Of a stretch of DNA of 64,000 nt, positions 13,416 through 26,702 are shown piece by piece. This DNA comes from Ziziphus jujuba. Its lineage: Eukaryota > Streptophyta > Magnoliopsida > Rosales > Rhamnaceae. Where the stretch lies: the NCBI RefSeq assembly GCF_031755915.1, contig NC_083387.1:13537001-13601000 (forward strand). Direction: 5' to 3'. The stretch's first letter is position 1. Every line of letters begins with the position of its first letter. The position numbers were made by a program, and so were the translations under genes. The notes under the pieces were generated by a model, which was not told the origin of the DNA, ran no database searches, and worked only from the letters and a program-made list of their open reading frames with translations.

Positions 13416-16400
13416 GTGTGTGATTATAATTAAAATTTATTTATTAATTTAAAATAATTCCGACGTCTGATATAAAACTCATGGTTATAGGAGCCATCAT
13501 TATTATCTATATGCATCTGTTCAGTCATAAGAAAAAAATTTTTCAGAAATTTATACACATTAATTAGCCTTGTAAGCGTGATCAAATGGATTTGGAAGCA
13601 ACTCATAAAGCTTGGACATACATGTTAATAAGCTTGTAGAGTTAGCGATATAACCAATTTTACTATTATTATTTTGATAAAAGCAACGTAACCCAGTTAA
13701 GTACTTAACTTGGTCCACTATGAATTAAGTAAAAGCTTTTAAATGGAGAAAGCTTCAAAACAAGTTGATATGGATCTTAAAAGAACAACAACAACCAAAA
13801 AAAAAATATATATATATATATATATAAATTAAATGAAAATTTATTTTTCATCTGTTGAAGCTTTTAAAATAAATGATAATTCAACATAGTATCAGAATCA
13901 GAGATTCAAAAAATTCTAAATTCAAAATTCAACAATTCCATCCAAAATAAATAATAAATTAAAACCATATGTAAAAATCCAGAAAAAAATCCAATGGTAA
14001 TTAAAAAAAAAAAAAAGAAATTAAGATATTGGCACTGCTAATTATCACCACTAACAGCTATGGTATGGAATGATTTTATTAACATTTATGGATGTGGATG
14101 TAAAGATATATGAATTAAGTAAACTCCACTTGATAATTTGTATCAAAAACTGAACTCATCATAGGAGCCAACAATTAAATTATCATACATACAGACATAT
14201 GATAACTAACAAATTTTGAGATTAAAGGCTAATGGTAAAATCCCTCCTCCCAATTATTAAAAAAAAAAAAAATTAAATACAAGTTTATCTAAGAGCAAAT
14301 AATTGAATTAGTAATGAATTTGAATTCTATCTTAGATAACAAAATTAAAAGTTTAATCATACCTATAAAACTATAAACATAAAGTAAAAAATGTAAACAG
14401 ATTGCTTAATCAATATGTAGATCCACCACTTGGAGTATAAGGTTACTTCAACCTCTATCATTCTAACATATTTTTGCTTAAAAATAAGCCCAAAAAAGGA
14501 AAAAAAAAAAAAAAAAACTTAAGTACTGTTCAGTAGCCATAATTTAAATACCATAATGCCCAAATCCTCTCTCCATATATCACCAAAACGTCAGCATGAT
14601 TTCAATGCAAGAAACTATAATATAATATAATATTATATATGATTATATATATATATAAATATATATGTCGTATTGCCTGTTCAGCAAAAACTATATATCA
14701 TATTCCTATTTCAACACATCCCTATGAAAGTGCTAGATATTCTATATATATATATATATATGTATATATATACATCTAGAAAATGCCTTACTTAGACCAG
14801 ATCTCAGGGCATGCAGACCCACTAGGGCTTCCCTAGAGGCTTTCTCTAAATATTTCTAATTAAACACATGATGCTGACTGTATCTTTGAAAATATATGTA
14901 TATAGTATATGCTAATATTTTGTATCGCGTGAATAAAAATTTGTTCCTTGTGAAACACTTGATTCCTGCTATGTACTTTGAGCTGGTTGCCATCTCAAAT
15001 AAAGATTTTATTTTTATTTTTATTTTATTTTTTTTCAAATTTGTGGTTGAATTTTTTGCCAGAAAGTCTTTGTGGATGTGGTACATGTACTGAGGGTGGG
15101 TTTCCCCATGAAGATTAGTCAAAAGGATTATCGTCACGCGGATTTGTTTTAAAAAGGGCTTACATTATTATGCTCTAGTTTTAACCAATGGAATCTCTAA
15201 AGGAATGTATCACAAAAAAGATTTTGGTCTTATGCTAGGGTTTTTACAAAATTTAAAAAATGTTATATTTCAGTAAAATTTTATTTGATCATGAATGATC
15301 ATATGACGGTGGATGTTATGTCAAATGTCAATCAAAGATATATATATATATATATATATTCATATGCGTGCGTGGGTGTGTGTGTTTTTGTTTTAATACT
15401 ATTAAAGGTACCAATTATTTATTATGTGTAAATATATTATGTGATTGATTTATATTTAATTATATTTATTATTTTAAAAATTAATTTATATATATAAATT
15501 ATATTAATATATTGATATAAATAATAACACGAGTTTTTTTTTATAAACATATCAATAGTCTAAATATTTTGGTAGCCTAATTAGTGCATGTAACCATACT
15601 TTTTTTGTTTTTTTTGTTTTTAAGATAAATGTGTATGTGTGCTAAACTTTACACATTAGTAATTACTGAATAATTGTTTTTATAATATATGTGATCAAAA
15701 TCTAATATTGTTTATCATCAATTACTTGTAACAAATAGCATCCTCATTAATACTATGTCAACTTTGGCTACTATGTGAATATATTAGGTAGCTTTTGGCA
15801 ACATTTAGTTATACCCATAACATGGAAAACCCTAATCTTGAAGAGAATCATCTTAGAATCTTTTAAATGCCTAGTGTCTCTCGATCACAGCAGCACTTGT
15901 TTGAGACAGAGAGTCATGGGGGAGACAATACATAGCAGTTTCAGAATACTTGGTGTATTTTTATATGTCTATAGTTGAAGATACTCTGCCAATTAAAAAG
16001 ATTGCAATAGTTATCAAATTGTACCTTTTTCCCCTTAATAATTAAATAGAAATATAATATAATAAAAAATAATAATTAAATAGAAATCGCATTTAAAAAG
16101 TTACAACTGACTTGTGTACTAATTAGGAAAAGAAAATGATAAGTTGCTACAAAATTGTCCAACACATTGCACATGATCACCAATTGTCGTCTCTGTAAGT
16201 GAATACCCCGAAGTAGTGCATATCCCTTTAAGCAATATACATATACGGTAGGATATATTACAAACATATTTTCAGTATAAGGTCTCACACATTAATTAAT
16301 AACTTAAACTTACATTTTAATTGGATAATTAACAATCTTTAACATTTATCATACAATTTAATTGGATAATTAACAATTTTTAACATTTATCATATCATAT

Positions 16401-16440
16401 AAATAAGTTTTCAACATTAAATTAAAAAAAAAGACAAAAT

Positions 16441-16485
<45 letters not shown>

Positions 16486-17231
16486 ATAATCACTCTACTG
16501 TCAATTCAACTCGGTAATATTATGTTAAAGACCAATTAGATCCCTCTAAAATTGATTTAAAAACAAATAGTATTAACAATTCTTTTATCAGGTCGTGTAT
16601 CTTGGATTTCCTTACATTTGTTTAATTCGTGCTAGATCTGTCTTTTAAAATTAAATTAAACAGTTAAAATGGTGCTCTGTTAGGACAATTTAATTTCATT
16701 TAAATTAGAAAAACATTATCCTCTCTCTCTCTCTCTCTTTTACTTTTATTTTTATTTTTATTTTTTATCATTACAATTGAAGAAGGGCAATTTTCACCTT
16801 AATCGAAATTTGAACCTTCAATGGTTTTATCACTAAATCAAGCGTATTAATACAAAGTAAAAAGCATTATCCTTGATTTGTCAATATGGTGCTCGGTGAG
16901 GATAAATGTTTGATTTCATTTAATTTGGACCGTTAAATTTCATGCGACCACTTTAAGATCATCTATAACAAAGATATGCATAAAATCATTTGTATATATC
17001 ATTTTAATATTCAATTAATTATCAATTATCCATTGATGATAATTCTTAGATCTTAAGTTTAATCACACCTAGCTAAATCGCTCACTCCAATTTATCAAAA
17101 TAATAATAATAATAATAATAATAATTTCATTATAAATGCAGTCACATGACATTTAACATTTTAAATAAATTAAGCCAAATAATTGTCCCTGCAAAGCACC
17201 ATTTTAAAAGTTTAGAGGGCAATTTGCAACT
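9735..17231. other. AT-rich gene-free region
   Basis: The first several hundred bases contain the presumed 5' UTR and promoter of the NPH3-family gene; I could not place a TSS or a UTR intron. The rest has homopolymer A/T runs (for example 10094-10117, 11458-11479), AT arrays, a compound (AT)n(GT)n array at 16441-16486, a 41-bp tandem duplication near 16321-16400 and an (AAT)n array near 17100-17125. The longest frames are phase runs through poly-T or AT repeats. Near 13885 a sequence resembling a tRNA-Met primer site (GTATCAGAATCAGAG) may be an old LTR-element scar. Confidence 0.5.
13351..13424. repeat. Compound microsatellite (AAAT)n-(AT)n-(GT)n
   Basis: About 18 bases of AAAT/AAATA units lead into some 20 AT dinucleotides, then a short TGTG run. 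It is one of the longest AT arrays in the window and is likely to be length-polymorphic. Confidence 0.85.
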
Positions 17232-17345
17232 TATAAGTTTAGAGGTATTCATAAGCATGGTTGAATGGTAAAATCATGGACATTACACCTTTAGGTTCAG
17301 AGTCCAAACCTCGACTTATGTGTAAATTTCCCCTCTTCTAAATTG
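17232..17345 (+). mobile_element. Possible tRNA-derived SINE remnant
   Basis: The run AAGCATGGTTGAATGGTAAA, followed about 45 bases later by GGTTCAGAGTCCAAACC, resembles the Pol III A-box/B-box spacing of plant tRNA-derived SINEs. No clear tail or target duplication is visible, and the next segment is a foldback repeat split by a hAT element. Confidence 0.3.
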
Positions 17346-17361
17346 TAATTTATATTTTCTG

Positions 17362-17672
17362 GTCAGGATCGACTAGGGGTGGGCAAAATCAAGTCCAACC
17401 CGTTCAACCCGTCCAATCCAATCCATTTTTAACGGTTTGGATTGGATTTTTATATTAATTGGATTAGATTGGATTCAAAATATTATAAATTGTATGGATT
17501 TGATTGGTTATGGATTAGAAATATAAATCCAATTCAATCCAAATAATATATAATATAACTAAAAAATTATATATTTTTTATTTTTTTCATTTTTATATAT
17601 TAATTTTAGTATTTTTTTATTTTTATATATTAATTTTTATTTTTTTTCCATTTTTATATATTGATTTTTAAG

Positions 17673-17703
<31 letters not shown>

Positions 17704-17801
17704 CATCCCCATATCCTAAATCCCAAATCAAATTGTAAGTTGTAACCCTAAACTAAATATTTACCTTTGTTACCGCCCATCACCAGTCCATCACCATTAC
17801 C

Positions 17802-17842
<41 letters not shown>

Positions 17843-18648
17843 CATCCAATTGTTACTTATATAAATGTTTAAATATAATTTATTGCTAATTTTATTTTTT
17901 TGATCTTTGTATAGTTTACATAATCAACTAAAATTAATGAACCTGTCAACATTGTTTGACTTATGATTTATCAAAGTTTTAAAGTTAAAAAAAAAAAAGA
18001 ATTATGCATTGATTCTTGAGTGAATGAATTTTGACGAATATATTATTTTACATTATTTGTTCTAATAATTTTAATTTGATTTTATAGGAGTGAGATGATG
18101 ACATTAATATTTACTATTTAATAAGTGCATGATATGTATCATTTGCTACATTTTCTTCTTTATTTTTCATTGTAGACTATGTTGTATTATTTTAATTGTA
18201 TTTTATGTTTGGATAATTATAATTTATTATTTATATTTTATATTTGAAATTTTTTTTATTTGTATTATATATTTATAATTTAGTAAGTTTCAAACCGATC
18301 AACCAATTCAAACCAAACCGATCATAAATGGTTTGGTTTGGTTTGGATTTAATACTTTAATGGTTTGGTTTGGATTGTAAATTAGAAAAACCGATATGTA
18401 TGGATTGGATTGTATTTCGGTCCAAAACCGAACCAACCCAATCCATGCTCACTCCTAGGATCGACTGGATGGAGTTTCATGCGGATCAGGAGCAAAACTG
18501 ATGCAAAATCGACGTTTTTTAGAAAAGCCGACTTTTTTTTTTTTTTATAGCATCTACTTTTCTCCTAAGCGAAAAGCTGATGTTTTTTTTCTTGTGTAGC
18601 ATCTTTTTTTCGCGGGTCCGCATGTAACTTCATCCGGACAGTCCTGAC
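17362..18648. repeat. Foldback (inverted-repeat) element interrupted by a hAT insertion
   Basis: With the hAT element and one target duplication removed, the left arm (17362-17373 joined to 18466-18487) reads GTCAGGATCGACTGGATGG.. and ends ..CATGCGGATC. The right arm (18614-18648) is its imperfect reverse complement, matching at about 27 of 34 positions. The space between the restored arms is about 125 bases, with poly-T runs. Such a structure suits a small inverted-repeat element that existed before the hAT insertion. Its family is not recognised and I could not identify its target duplication. Confidence 0.55.
17374..18457. mobile_element. Non-autonomous hAT-superfamily element (1,084 bp)
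   Basis: Begins TAGGGGTGGGCA and ends TGCTCACTCCTA; the ends are inverted repeats matching at 10 of 12 positions. It is flanked by an exact 8-bp duplication GGATCGAC (17366-17373 and 18458-18465). This end sequence and an 8-bp target duplication are hallmarks of hAT elements. Both subterminal regions are dense in GGTTTGG/CCAATCC motifs on opposite strands, the usual layout of hAT transposase-binding sites. The AT-rich interior has no transposase frame, so it would need a transposase from elsewhere. Confidence 0.92.
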
Positions 18649-21600
18649 TTTAGAAGGACTATATATATATATATATATATATAATTTTCTATTATACAAG
18701 AAATCTTGAATAATTTTCATCTTGAATACACCCCAAGCAACATAATATTTAATTACAATATCAGATAATATGCTGTTCGAGGTATTTTTTAGTAAAAAAT
18801 TATCTAAAATTTTTCGCATAAAAGCCTTACTAATATATAAAAATAAATAAAAAAACAAAACGCAAAACTATTTAAAAATTCCAGCACTGCTTCCATCTCA
18901 TCAAGGGCATAAAAATAAAAAGGTGTAAAGCAATTGTCCTTATAAATGATCATTTTAAAAGTTGAAAGGGCGTAGGAACTAATTTTATAATTCATGGGGT
19001 AATTTGCAACTTTGGAAATATATAGTTCAAATAGTATTGGTGCTAAATAACTTTAAAAAAAAAAAAATTTAAATGATATGATATACTTAGATGATATGGA
19101 TTGTAATATAAAATGTCAATCACCATAAGGTCTCATGGCTTCTTTACTCTTTACCATATAAAATTTTTATTCTACAGGCAACTATTTTGCGACTTAGATA
19201 AATAGTAACATGGTAATGTGGTTGATTGTAAAAATAACACATCAATGAATGATCTAAAATTAAATAATTTATTCGAGACTGCAACAATTTCAAACAATTA
19301 TGGTAAAAGATTAAGAAGAAAAGCATCTATAACTATCAAATTCTATGATTTTTGTGATTTGATAACTGTGAATGATTATTCCTCATAGCCCTTTTATATA
19401 TGTTTTTTATTGTATTAAAATTAAGATAAAATTAGATGATTTTTAAATCACCTATTTTTACATGGTTTTTTATAAATCTTTTAACACGTGACAAAAATAT
19501 AATAAAAAATTAAAATATTGAATTATATTAATCATTTTAAAATCACATCAATCATTTTTTTTTTACTACTTATCAAATTTTGTGATCCAACCATATAAAA
19601 AACAATGGTTCAAGAACCATCTATTTTTCTATTAAAATCGTGTGTGTGTGTGTGTATGTACATATATATATATATAACCCTAAAATTTGGTGTGTATATA
19701 TATATATACAAAGTTTTGATCGGAACCAAATATTAATCATGGCAGCCATCAGTTCTTGAAGGAGTGTTCGCACACAATAGACGTCTACGTATGGAAAAAA
19801 ACTATTAATGTCGGGAAAAAAAAAAAAAAAAAGGTCTGGACCACCAGGAGTGGTATAGCCTAAGCATCTTCGCCATGTTTCCCGACTGTAATACCAATAA
19901 GAAAAACCAAAAGTATAATTGAGAGCCGAGAAAAGACAGAAAATTGACACGCAATATCTGCATGATCCATGATGTGGATGATTACACTTGGGGTTTAATT
20001 TGTGTGCTATATAGTTCAATGGAAAGGTATAATTAGGTTTATAGGCATGCAAATTAAACAGGGCCGACCGGTAGTTGAATTAATGAATTAACTAGTTAAA
20101 TATTTATCGAGCCATGCCAAAGGGGTGCTGTTTATAAAAATGTTTAGCTAATGCAAATACAAGTGCTGCTTCTGGCATAGTGCTTTGTCGGTTTGGACAA
20201 AAGAAATATTAACACCTTGAGGATTTGAATAGAATATTATGCAAATACATAACTTAATTAGATTGATTAATCTATATGAAATTGTTAACAGCACATATGA
20301 CCTCTCTCTCTGTATATATATATATACATATATCAAATTTATCTTCTGATCAACAGTTGTTCCTGGGATATTCTATCATACATGCTGATGGGAATATATT
20401 AAAAATGGAATCCATATTATTATAGCCTAATATTGGGAACTATATATCTTTCAAAGATCAGTCTCACATATGCAAGTACAATTACACACACACACATTTA
20501 CAATTAATCTCAAATAAAATTTATTTTATTTTATTAAACTAAAGTTGACCATTAATAAAGTTTAAAAAGTATTAAATATGAATTTAATGATATATTAAAA
20601 TTTTATTTAGAAAAATTAAATATTATCGTGATCTGTTGATTAATAAGTATAATTTTAAACTCAACTTTTAATGCGATTCAACTGAAAAAAAAAAAAAATT
20701 CATGTCTTCATAATAAGAGTCTCATTTGAGCTTGGCTATATATATATATATATATATCTATATATTATATATAAAAAAAAGCGTATGTGTCACATGTCAA
20801 TATCCTTTCTTCCAAATTATTTCCAAAAGCATTATTTTTATTTTATTTATTATTAATTATTAGTTATTATTTATTGTTTTACCTTTTATGAATATAACCA
20901 AATATATATAAAATTAATTTTTGATATAAATATTCTAACTATAAAACAATTGATAAAATTACATATGATAATAATTTTAAAATAAATTCAAAATAAATAA
21001 AATATTTAATTTTATCTTATTTACCAACTATATATTTATGACTTAATTAGTATACATATATATTATAACGGAATTATACATATATATGGCATAATTTTAG
21101 ATGGCTTAATATATATTATAATGGAATTATGACTTAAATATATACATGTATATTATCATGGAATTATGATGTAATTATGGCCTAATAAATATTTTAATAA
21201 TGTCTATTTAAAAAATATAAAAATAAAATAAGAAAATTAACTACTAATAAGGAAAATATTCATCTATGTAATTAACTCTAAAACTATTTAAATTTTAATT
21301 ATTTTACTTAAGGATAAATGTTAATTTACCAACAAAATCATCTCTTTCCATAATTATTTGATTTGTAAACATTGTTTGTCATATAAATTTATTAATACGT
21401 AAATTTCTTCAAAATATATAATAGTTACTTTTTTATTTTTTTCTTATTAATATATCATTGAAGAAGCAAAATCAATTAAACTTCCATATTTTACCTCAGA
21501 TAAAGGAAATAAATTTTGTAGGATCCCAAAAGTTTACCAACGAAATTACCTTTTTCTATAATTATTTGATTTTTAAGTATTGTTTGTCATTTAAATTTAT

Positions 21601-22165
21601 TAATATATAGATTTTTTCAAAATTATATTTGTGTTCAGTATTTAATCAGATCTTTCCACCGATAGAATTTTAATATTCTTATTAAATGTAAAGAATTATT
21701 TTACCAGAAGAAATAAATTTGAGGAATGAGAATGTAAGGAATTACTAATGCCCCATATGGAATAATTTCCTCTTAAATATATAAAATAAATTAGCTTATA
21801 ATTCAATTTTAAGGCATTATTGTAGTCATGGTATATGTTTATATACCCTATAAATTTATTTTCGAGCTTACCATTTTGAGATTTTCATTTAAAAAAAAAA
21901 AATTACATATCAAATATTAATATAGAAAAACACATTAACTTTTTTTCTTTTTTAGTTTGTTGTCTATAAATTCCATTTTTCTTTTATTTTCTTCTTATTT
22001 TGCTTTTGTTGGGATCAAAACAAAAATAGACGCCAAAAATGGAAAGTTTAAAATGCATAAAAAAGGGTGTCCCAAATGAGTTGGTGGTCAAATATGCACG
22101 TAAGCAAAAATAAATGAGACAATTAATTTCTATTGAGTATTTAATAAGATAAATAATAATAATAA
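18649..22165. other. AT-rich gene-free region with microsatellites
   Basis: No gene is seen. AT arrays occur at about 18660-18681, 20313-20329 and 20737-20764. At about 20757 a sequence starting TCTATATATTATATATAAAA with CACATGTCA downstream resembles the start of the Helitron-like repeat at 22166. Around 21050-21190, degenerate repeats of a GGAATTATGACTTAA-type unit occur. Confidence 0.5.
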
Positions 22166-23102
22166 TCTATATAATATATAAAAGTAAGAGAGTCAGCAAA
22201 AACTTTTTCCACATGTCATCCTCATGTTCATTTTGTTCCTTCCAAAATCATTAAAAAAAAATTCAAAAATAAAATTACCTTAAAAATTTTACAATCTTAA
22301 AATCATTGCCATATTAGATAATGGAAGAGATATAGATGATACTATTATTTCATTTAAATCGAATTTTTTATCTAATCAAATTAAATATAAGAATTTAACA
22401 TACGAAAATTAATTATTTACAAAGAATTAAAAAATATATTTGAATTTTAATTTTAATTTCATAGATGAAATATATTTTATAAATATATTTGAATTTTAAT
22501 TAAATTATATAAATACATTTGGATTTAAATTTGAGTTTGAATTTTATAGATGGAAAAATTTAAATAGTTAAACATTTTTTAATTGAATTTCATAAATAAT
22601 TTACCTTATAAAGTAAAAATAAATAATAATAATAAATAAATTAATTAAATAAATAAAATAATTAAATTATATTATGAGTATTTAATATGTGAAAATTAAT
22701 TATTTGCAAGGAACTAAAAAATACATTTGAATTGAAATTTGAATTTTATGAATGGAAAATATTATTTAAATATATTTGAATTTAAATTAAACTATATAAA
22801 TGCATTTGAATTTATATTCCATAGATGGAAAAATTAACTAGGAAAATTTCATAGATGAAAAAAATTGTATAGGTAATTTTTGAATTTAAATTTCATAATT
22901 TAATAGTTTATATATAGAAGTCAAATTTATAATTTTTAACAAACTTTTATAGGATAGATTTAAAAAAAAAAAATCCAAATATACTTATTAGCAATAAAAC
23001 TTTTAAATAAATTTTTAAAAATAATTAATTATTATAGATTATATTTAACATTATTTATTATGGTTATACGTACTGTGCATTGCACGAGATGGATGTTACT
23101 AT
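22166..23102 (+). mobile_element. Helitron-like non-autonomous repeat
   Basis: The left end starts TCTATATAATATATAAAAGT followed by CCACATGTCATC, a common start among plant non-autonomous Helitrons. Near the right end, TGTGCATTGCACGAG can form a short hairpin (GTGCA/TGCAC) about ten bases before ACTAT, where a canonical element would end CTRR. The expected CTRR is not exact. The interior is very AT-rich with degenerate repeats of GAATTTTATAGATGGAAAAA-like units. No Rep/helicase frame is present. Confidence 0.45.
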
Positions 23103-24678
23103 GTATATAACCATCTTGTATGTTGATCGACCTAATAGTTTTACCAAATGAGAAACCATATTTATAAGAGTTTTTCTATTGTTACCACTGGTAATGATCA
23201 ATATTCTATGTGTTAAATTTTAATTAAAATATTTAATCATATTATTTTTTATTTTAAAATTCTAAAAATGAATTTTTTTAATGGTAACCATTTAACTTAC
23301 CATTTGTTTATAAGTCATTTATAATTTCATCAATAATGATATACAACATTTTTTCTATATATAACAATAGCCAAATGTGTGAGATACATGCTAATTAGGT
23401 TTAGTTTGTTTTCGGGCCTAAATGAAGCATAATATATTCTCTATTTATCAACATTAATAATAGCAAGCATTTTCTATAGGCCAATTTTATTTTGTTTATT
23501 TATTATTTTTTGCTAGCAATAGGCCAAATATTTTAAAATTGGTAATTAAAATTTTATCACTAAACTTTAAATTCAAAATCTGAGAGCCATCGCTGGTGGC
23601 CATTGTCAATTATCTATTCTAATAGAATATGGCCATTTTACAATTAATTGATTCAAGCAAAATTTTGTTGTCAAATATTGTTACTTATAAATATCAAAAT
23701 AAACAGATGTACTATAATGAAGGATTTATAAAAAGAGAGGACGACCATCCAAAGCCATCAAAACATGGAAATCATACAGGTTAAGTGTAGATATTATCTC
23801 TCATAATCCTCTCCCTAAGTTTTTCCCTGTATCAAAATTGTAAATGCATATATATATATATATACACACACACATATCAAACTTAAATCAGAACAATATA
23901 AATTTTAACATCAAATCTTTTTTTATTAATTATTAAATTATTTTAAATGTTAAAATTTAAAATAAAAAATACTAATTATTAAAAAATCTAAAAATTTAAA
24001 AAAATCTTAATATTAATCATAATATTCGGGTCCTGATTTAAATTTGATTATATATTTATATATATTCTTACTTATAGGTTATATAATCCATTATTAACCT
24101 CGAAAAGTGGGGACACATTATAAAAAATAATAATTAAATAGGAAAATAAAAGAGTTTAGATTCTAAAATATTTGGAATTGGTCATTATTAGGAAGAAGGA
24201 GATCTACAAAAAATCTTTATTAGAAAAAAATTAATTAATTTAATGCAGAACCTAGATCTAGCTGAAAAGGAGGATCATCCTACAAGCTAGGCTGCAGACC
24301 TTGTAACTTTTGCAGCCTAATTAAGTGGTGTTTATACAGACCTTTTACTTGTCCTTTTGTAATCATGATTCACCTTTCAATTGTGCAATGATATACCTGA
24401 TCTGCTGTCAAGACTGAATGAAAGTTTAACTTAATTCATTTTGTATTATTATGTATTTGCTTGGGAAATTCGATCAGGGTTGTTTGAAAGAAAAATGATT
24501 AATAAGAAAGCGATAAATTAGATCCATAAATTAGGAGAAATTAGCCAACATCCAGAATCATGGACTATACCCTCGGTCGGTGAGAACGATAATTTATATA
24601 TGTTTTCATGAAATTTCAAGAAATTAAGGCTAAAAAACTGTAGATTGGTTGCAACAAAGCCAGTTTAGTATTGCTGTA

Positions 24679-24714
<36 letters not shown>

Positions 24715-25368
24715 TACACAAAGTCATGTTCAAATAAAATCAATCTTATTTGATGATTATTGAATTTTATCCATTTTAGATAAAAATTCAATAGTTATTC
24801 AAAAATAAATTTTAAATAAAATAGACATTATTTGAACCTTATTTTTTACATATATATATATATATATATTTATATATTTATATTTTTATATATAGATTAT
24901 ATTCGTTGGACCAATTTTTATTCCAATTATATTCCAGGGAAGGAAATTCTTCCCACATGTAGTATATACATGCACAAGTAATTTAACAATGCTTAAACAA
25001 CTAAACAATCACAATATGAAGGTTTTGGACTGATATTTCGCTATTTATGAATTCCACAAGGTATTAGTGCTGATTAATTAATTTGATACTACAAAGGCCG
25101 GTAAAGTGAAAAAATGTTAAAACTATATGAGGATTGGCGCCAAAAATTTCTAAAACAAATTGTTGTTAACTAATCTGAAGATAAAAAAAATTAGTTATGA
25201 TAGGATTAATTATGTTCTTTTAATTTTTTATAAATAACAAAAAAATTCCCAGTAGTTTAATTATGTATTACTCTCATGAGTTTGAAATTTTATCTCTTAG
25301 ATTTTAAAAAATATGTACATATATATAGTGATATACAACGATACAATCAATTTTTCCATAAGATGCAC
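23103..25368. other. AT-rich gene-free region
   Basis: No gene or clear transposon is seen. AT arrays lie near 23847-23864, 24691-24713 and 24852-24869. A small perfect 9-bp-stem hairpin lies at 24288-24319. Confidence 0.5.
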
Positions 25369-25830
25369 AATTAATTCTTATCAACCATTCAAGATCACGT
25401 CCAATAATGTACTTTGCGGACTTTACCCATTTAGTTGGGTGCACCTCTTCAAGTTAAATATAGTTAGGTAATGGACAATATCTTAAAGATTTTGATTGGA
25501 CTCTCTTCAAGAAAGAACAATTTGAGATCCAATATAGGCTCACCCTTGTATTTGATAATGCTCTTGCATCATTTCTGGCTTTGATACCAACTTATATAAA
25601 CAATAGCAACCTGTTTTTTCTCAAAAGTTGTAATTGATGGAAGAGCACAATCAATTCTTATCAACTCTTAAAAATTTGGTCCAAGAGCATATTTTTCAAG
25701 CTTTGTCCATTTTCAAATTAAATTTAACTAGATGATGAACAGATCTTATGAACTTCAATTAGGTTTTCTTCAGAAAAGATCGATTTAAGACACAACATAG
25801 ACTTTACCCTCGTATATACTTTTCTTGCAA
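25369..25830 (-). mobile_element. Degenerate short LTR-element (TRIM-like) remnant
   Basis: Two related direct segments (about 25369-25560 and 25648-25820) share ACAAT(C/T)AATTCTTATCAAC, a following GTCCAA..TTTG..TTT-CCATTT block and TCTTCA(A)GAAA. Between them, at 25578-25589, lies GCTTTGATACCA, the complement of an initiator-Met primer-binding site, the same as in the larger elements to the right. Two LTR-like repeats around a primer site with almost no interior suggest a TRIM in minus orientation. The ends are not clean and no target duplication was found. Confidence 0.33.
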
Positions 25831-26066
25831 ACCGTTCAATTATCTGTAACTTAAAAGTACAATCACTAGTACGTCTAAAAAATGATTGTGGCCCAAGTGC
25901 ATAGAGTTCGCTCATTTCCTTTTCTTCAACATTTTTAATTATTTTCCATGAGTGGTTTGTACACTGCATGTAGAAAACTGACAGTCAATTTAGCTTCTCA
26001 TATATGATTGCAAGCATATGAATGTAAAGAGTGAGGTTTTTATTCAGGATTCTATACTAAAGTTAA

Positions 26067-26702
26067 TGTTAAGGAACAATCCATGTATATTTTAGTGCTA
26101 TCAGAAGATAAACAAATTAAACATATATCAATTAGAGTACTATAAACCTAGGATCTACATATATACATATACTGTATTTTAAAATATTACCTTTCATACG
26201 CAACTATTGAATAATCATAAAATTCATTAACTTGAAAACATATAACAAAGAACCAGGTAAAGTGTCTAATGGACACACTCATCTCTAACTTTTCTCTTTC
26301 ATTTTTCACAAAACAGGCATATATTAACACCTCAAGCCTTAATTTTTTTTTTTTTTTTATCGTATGTGTTGTACTAAATCTCTTGTAACATATTCTCCAA
26401 TTTATCTATATCTATATATATATATATATACACACAAAATAATTAATAAATAATAATAGTAATAATAATAATATAATGTATAATGAATATAATAAAATAA
26501 TAATAAAAACAGGGAATAAACCAATTGGATTTTTAAAAATAACAAGTTCTTCAGTCCAATGGGCTAACTAAAGTATTACAGAGAGTATGTATTCAAAGGG
26601 TTTACTAAAAAAGTAAATAAACAAATCAATCCTATTATTGGCACAAACAAACTTCGTAAGTGAGTCACATGATTATAGCCAGTTTACACAAAATATTTAT
26701 GA
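26067..26702 (-). repeat. 3' LTR of the copia element (left copy)
   Basis: Shares long blocks with 37773-38341, for example AAGATAAACAAATTAAACAT, GTGTCTAATGGACACACTC, CCAATTTATCTATA and AAAGTATTACAGAGA. It starts TGTTA but has about 22 extra bases before the first shared GCTATCA block and has lost the TAACA end seen in the other copy. Confidence 0.8.

Noticed and set aside
19621..20052. 143-codon minus-strand frame
   Set aside because: Built from TG/AT repeats and a poly-A run; the middle (ETWRRCLGYTTPGGP) looks somewhat protein-like but I recognise no family and see no splice model.
20114..20135. TGCCAAAGG motif recalling miR399
   Set aside because: The match stops after nine bases and no fold-back partner is visible.
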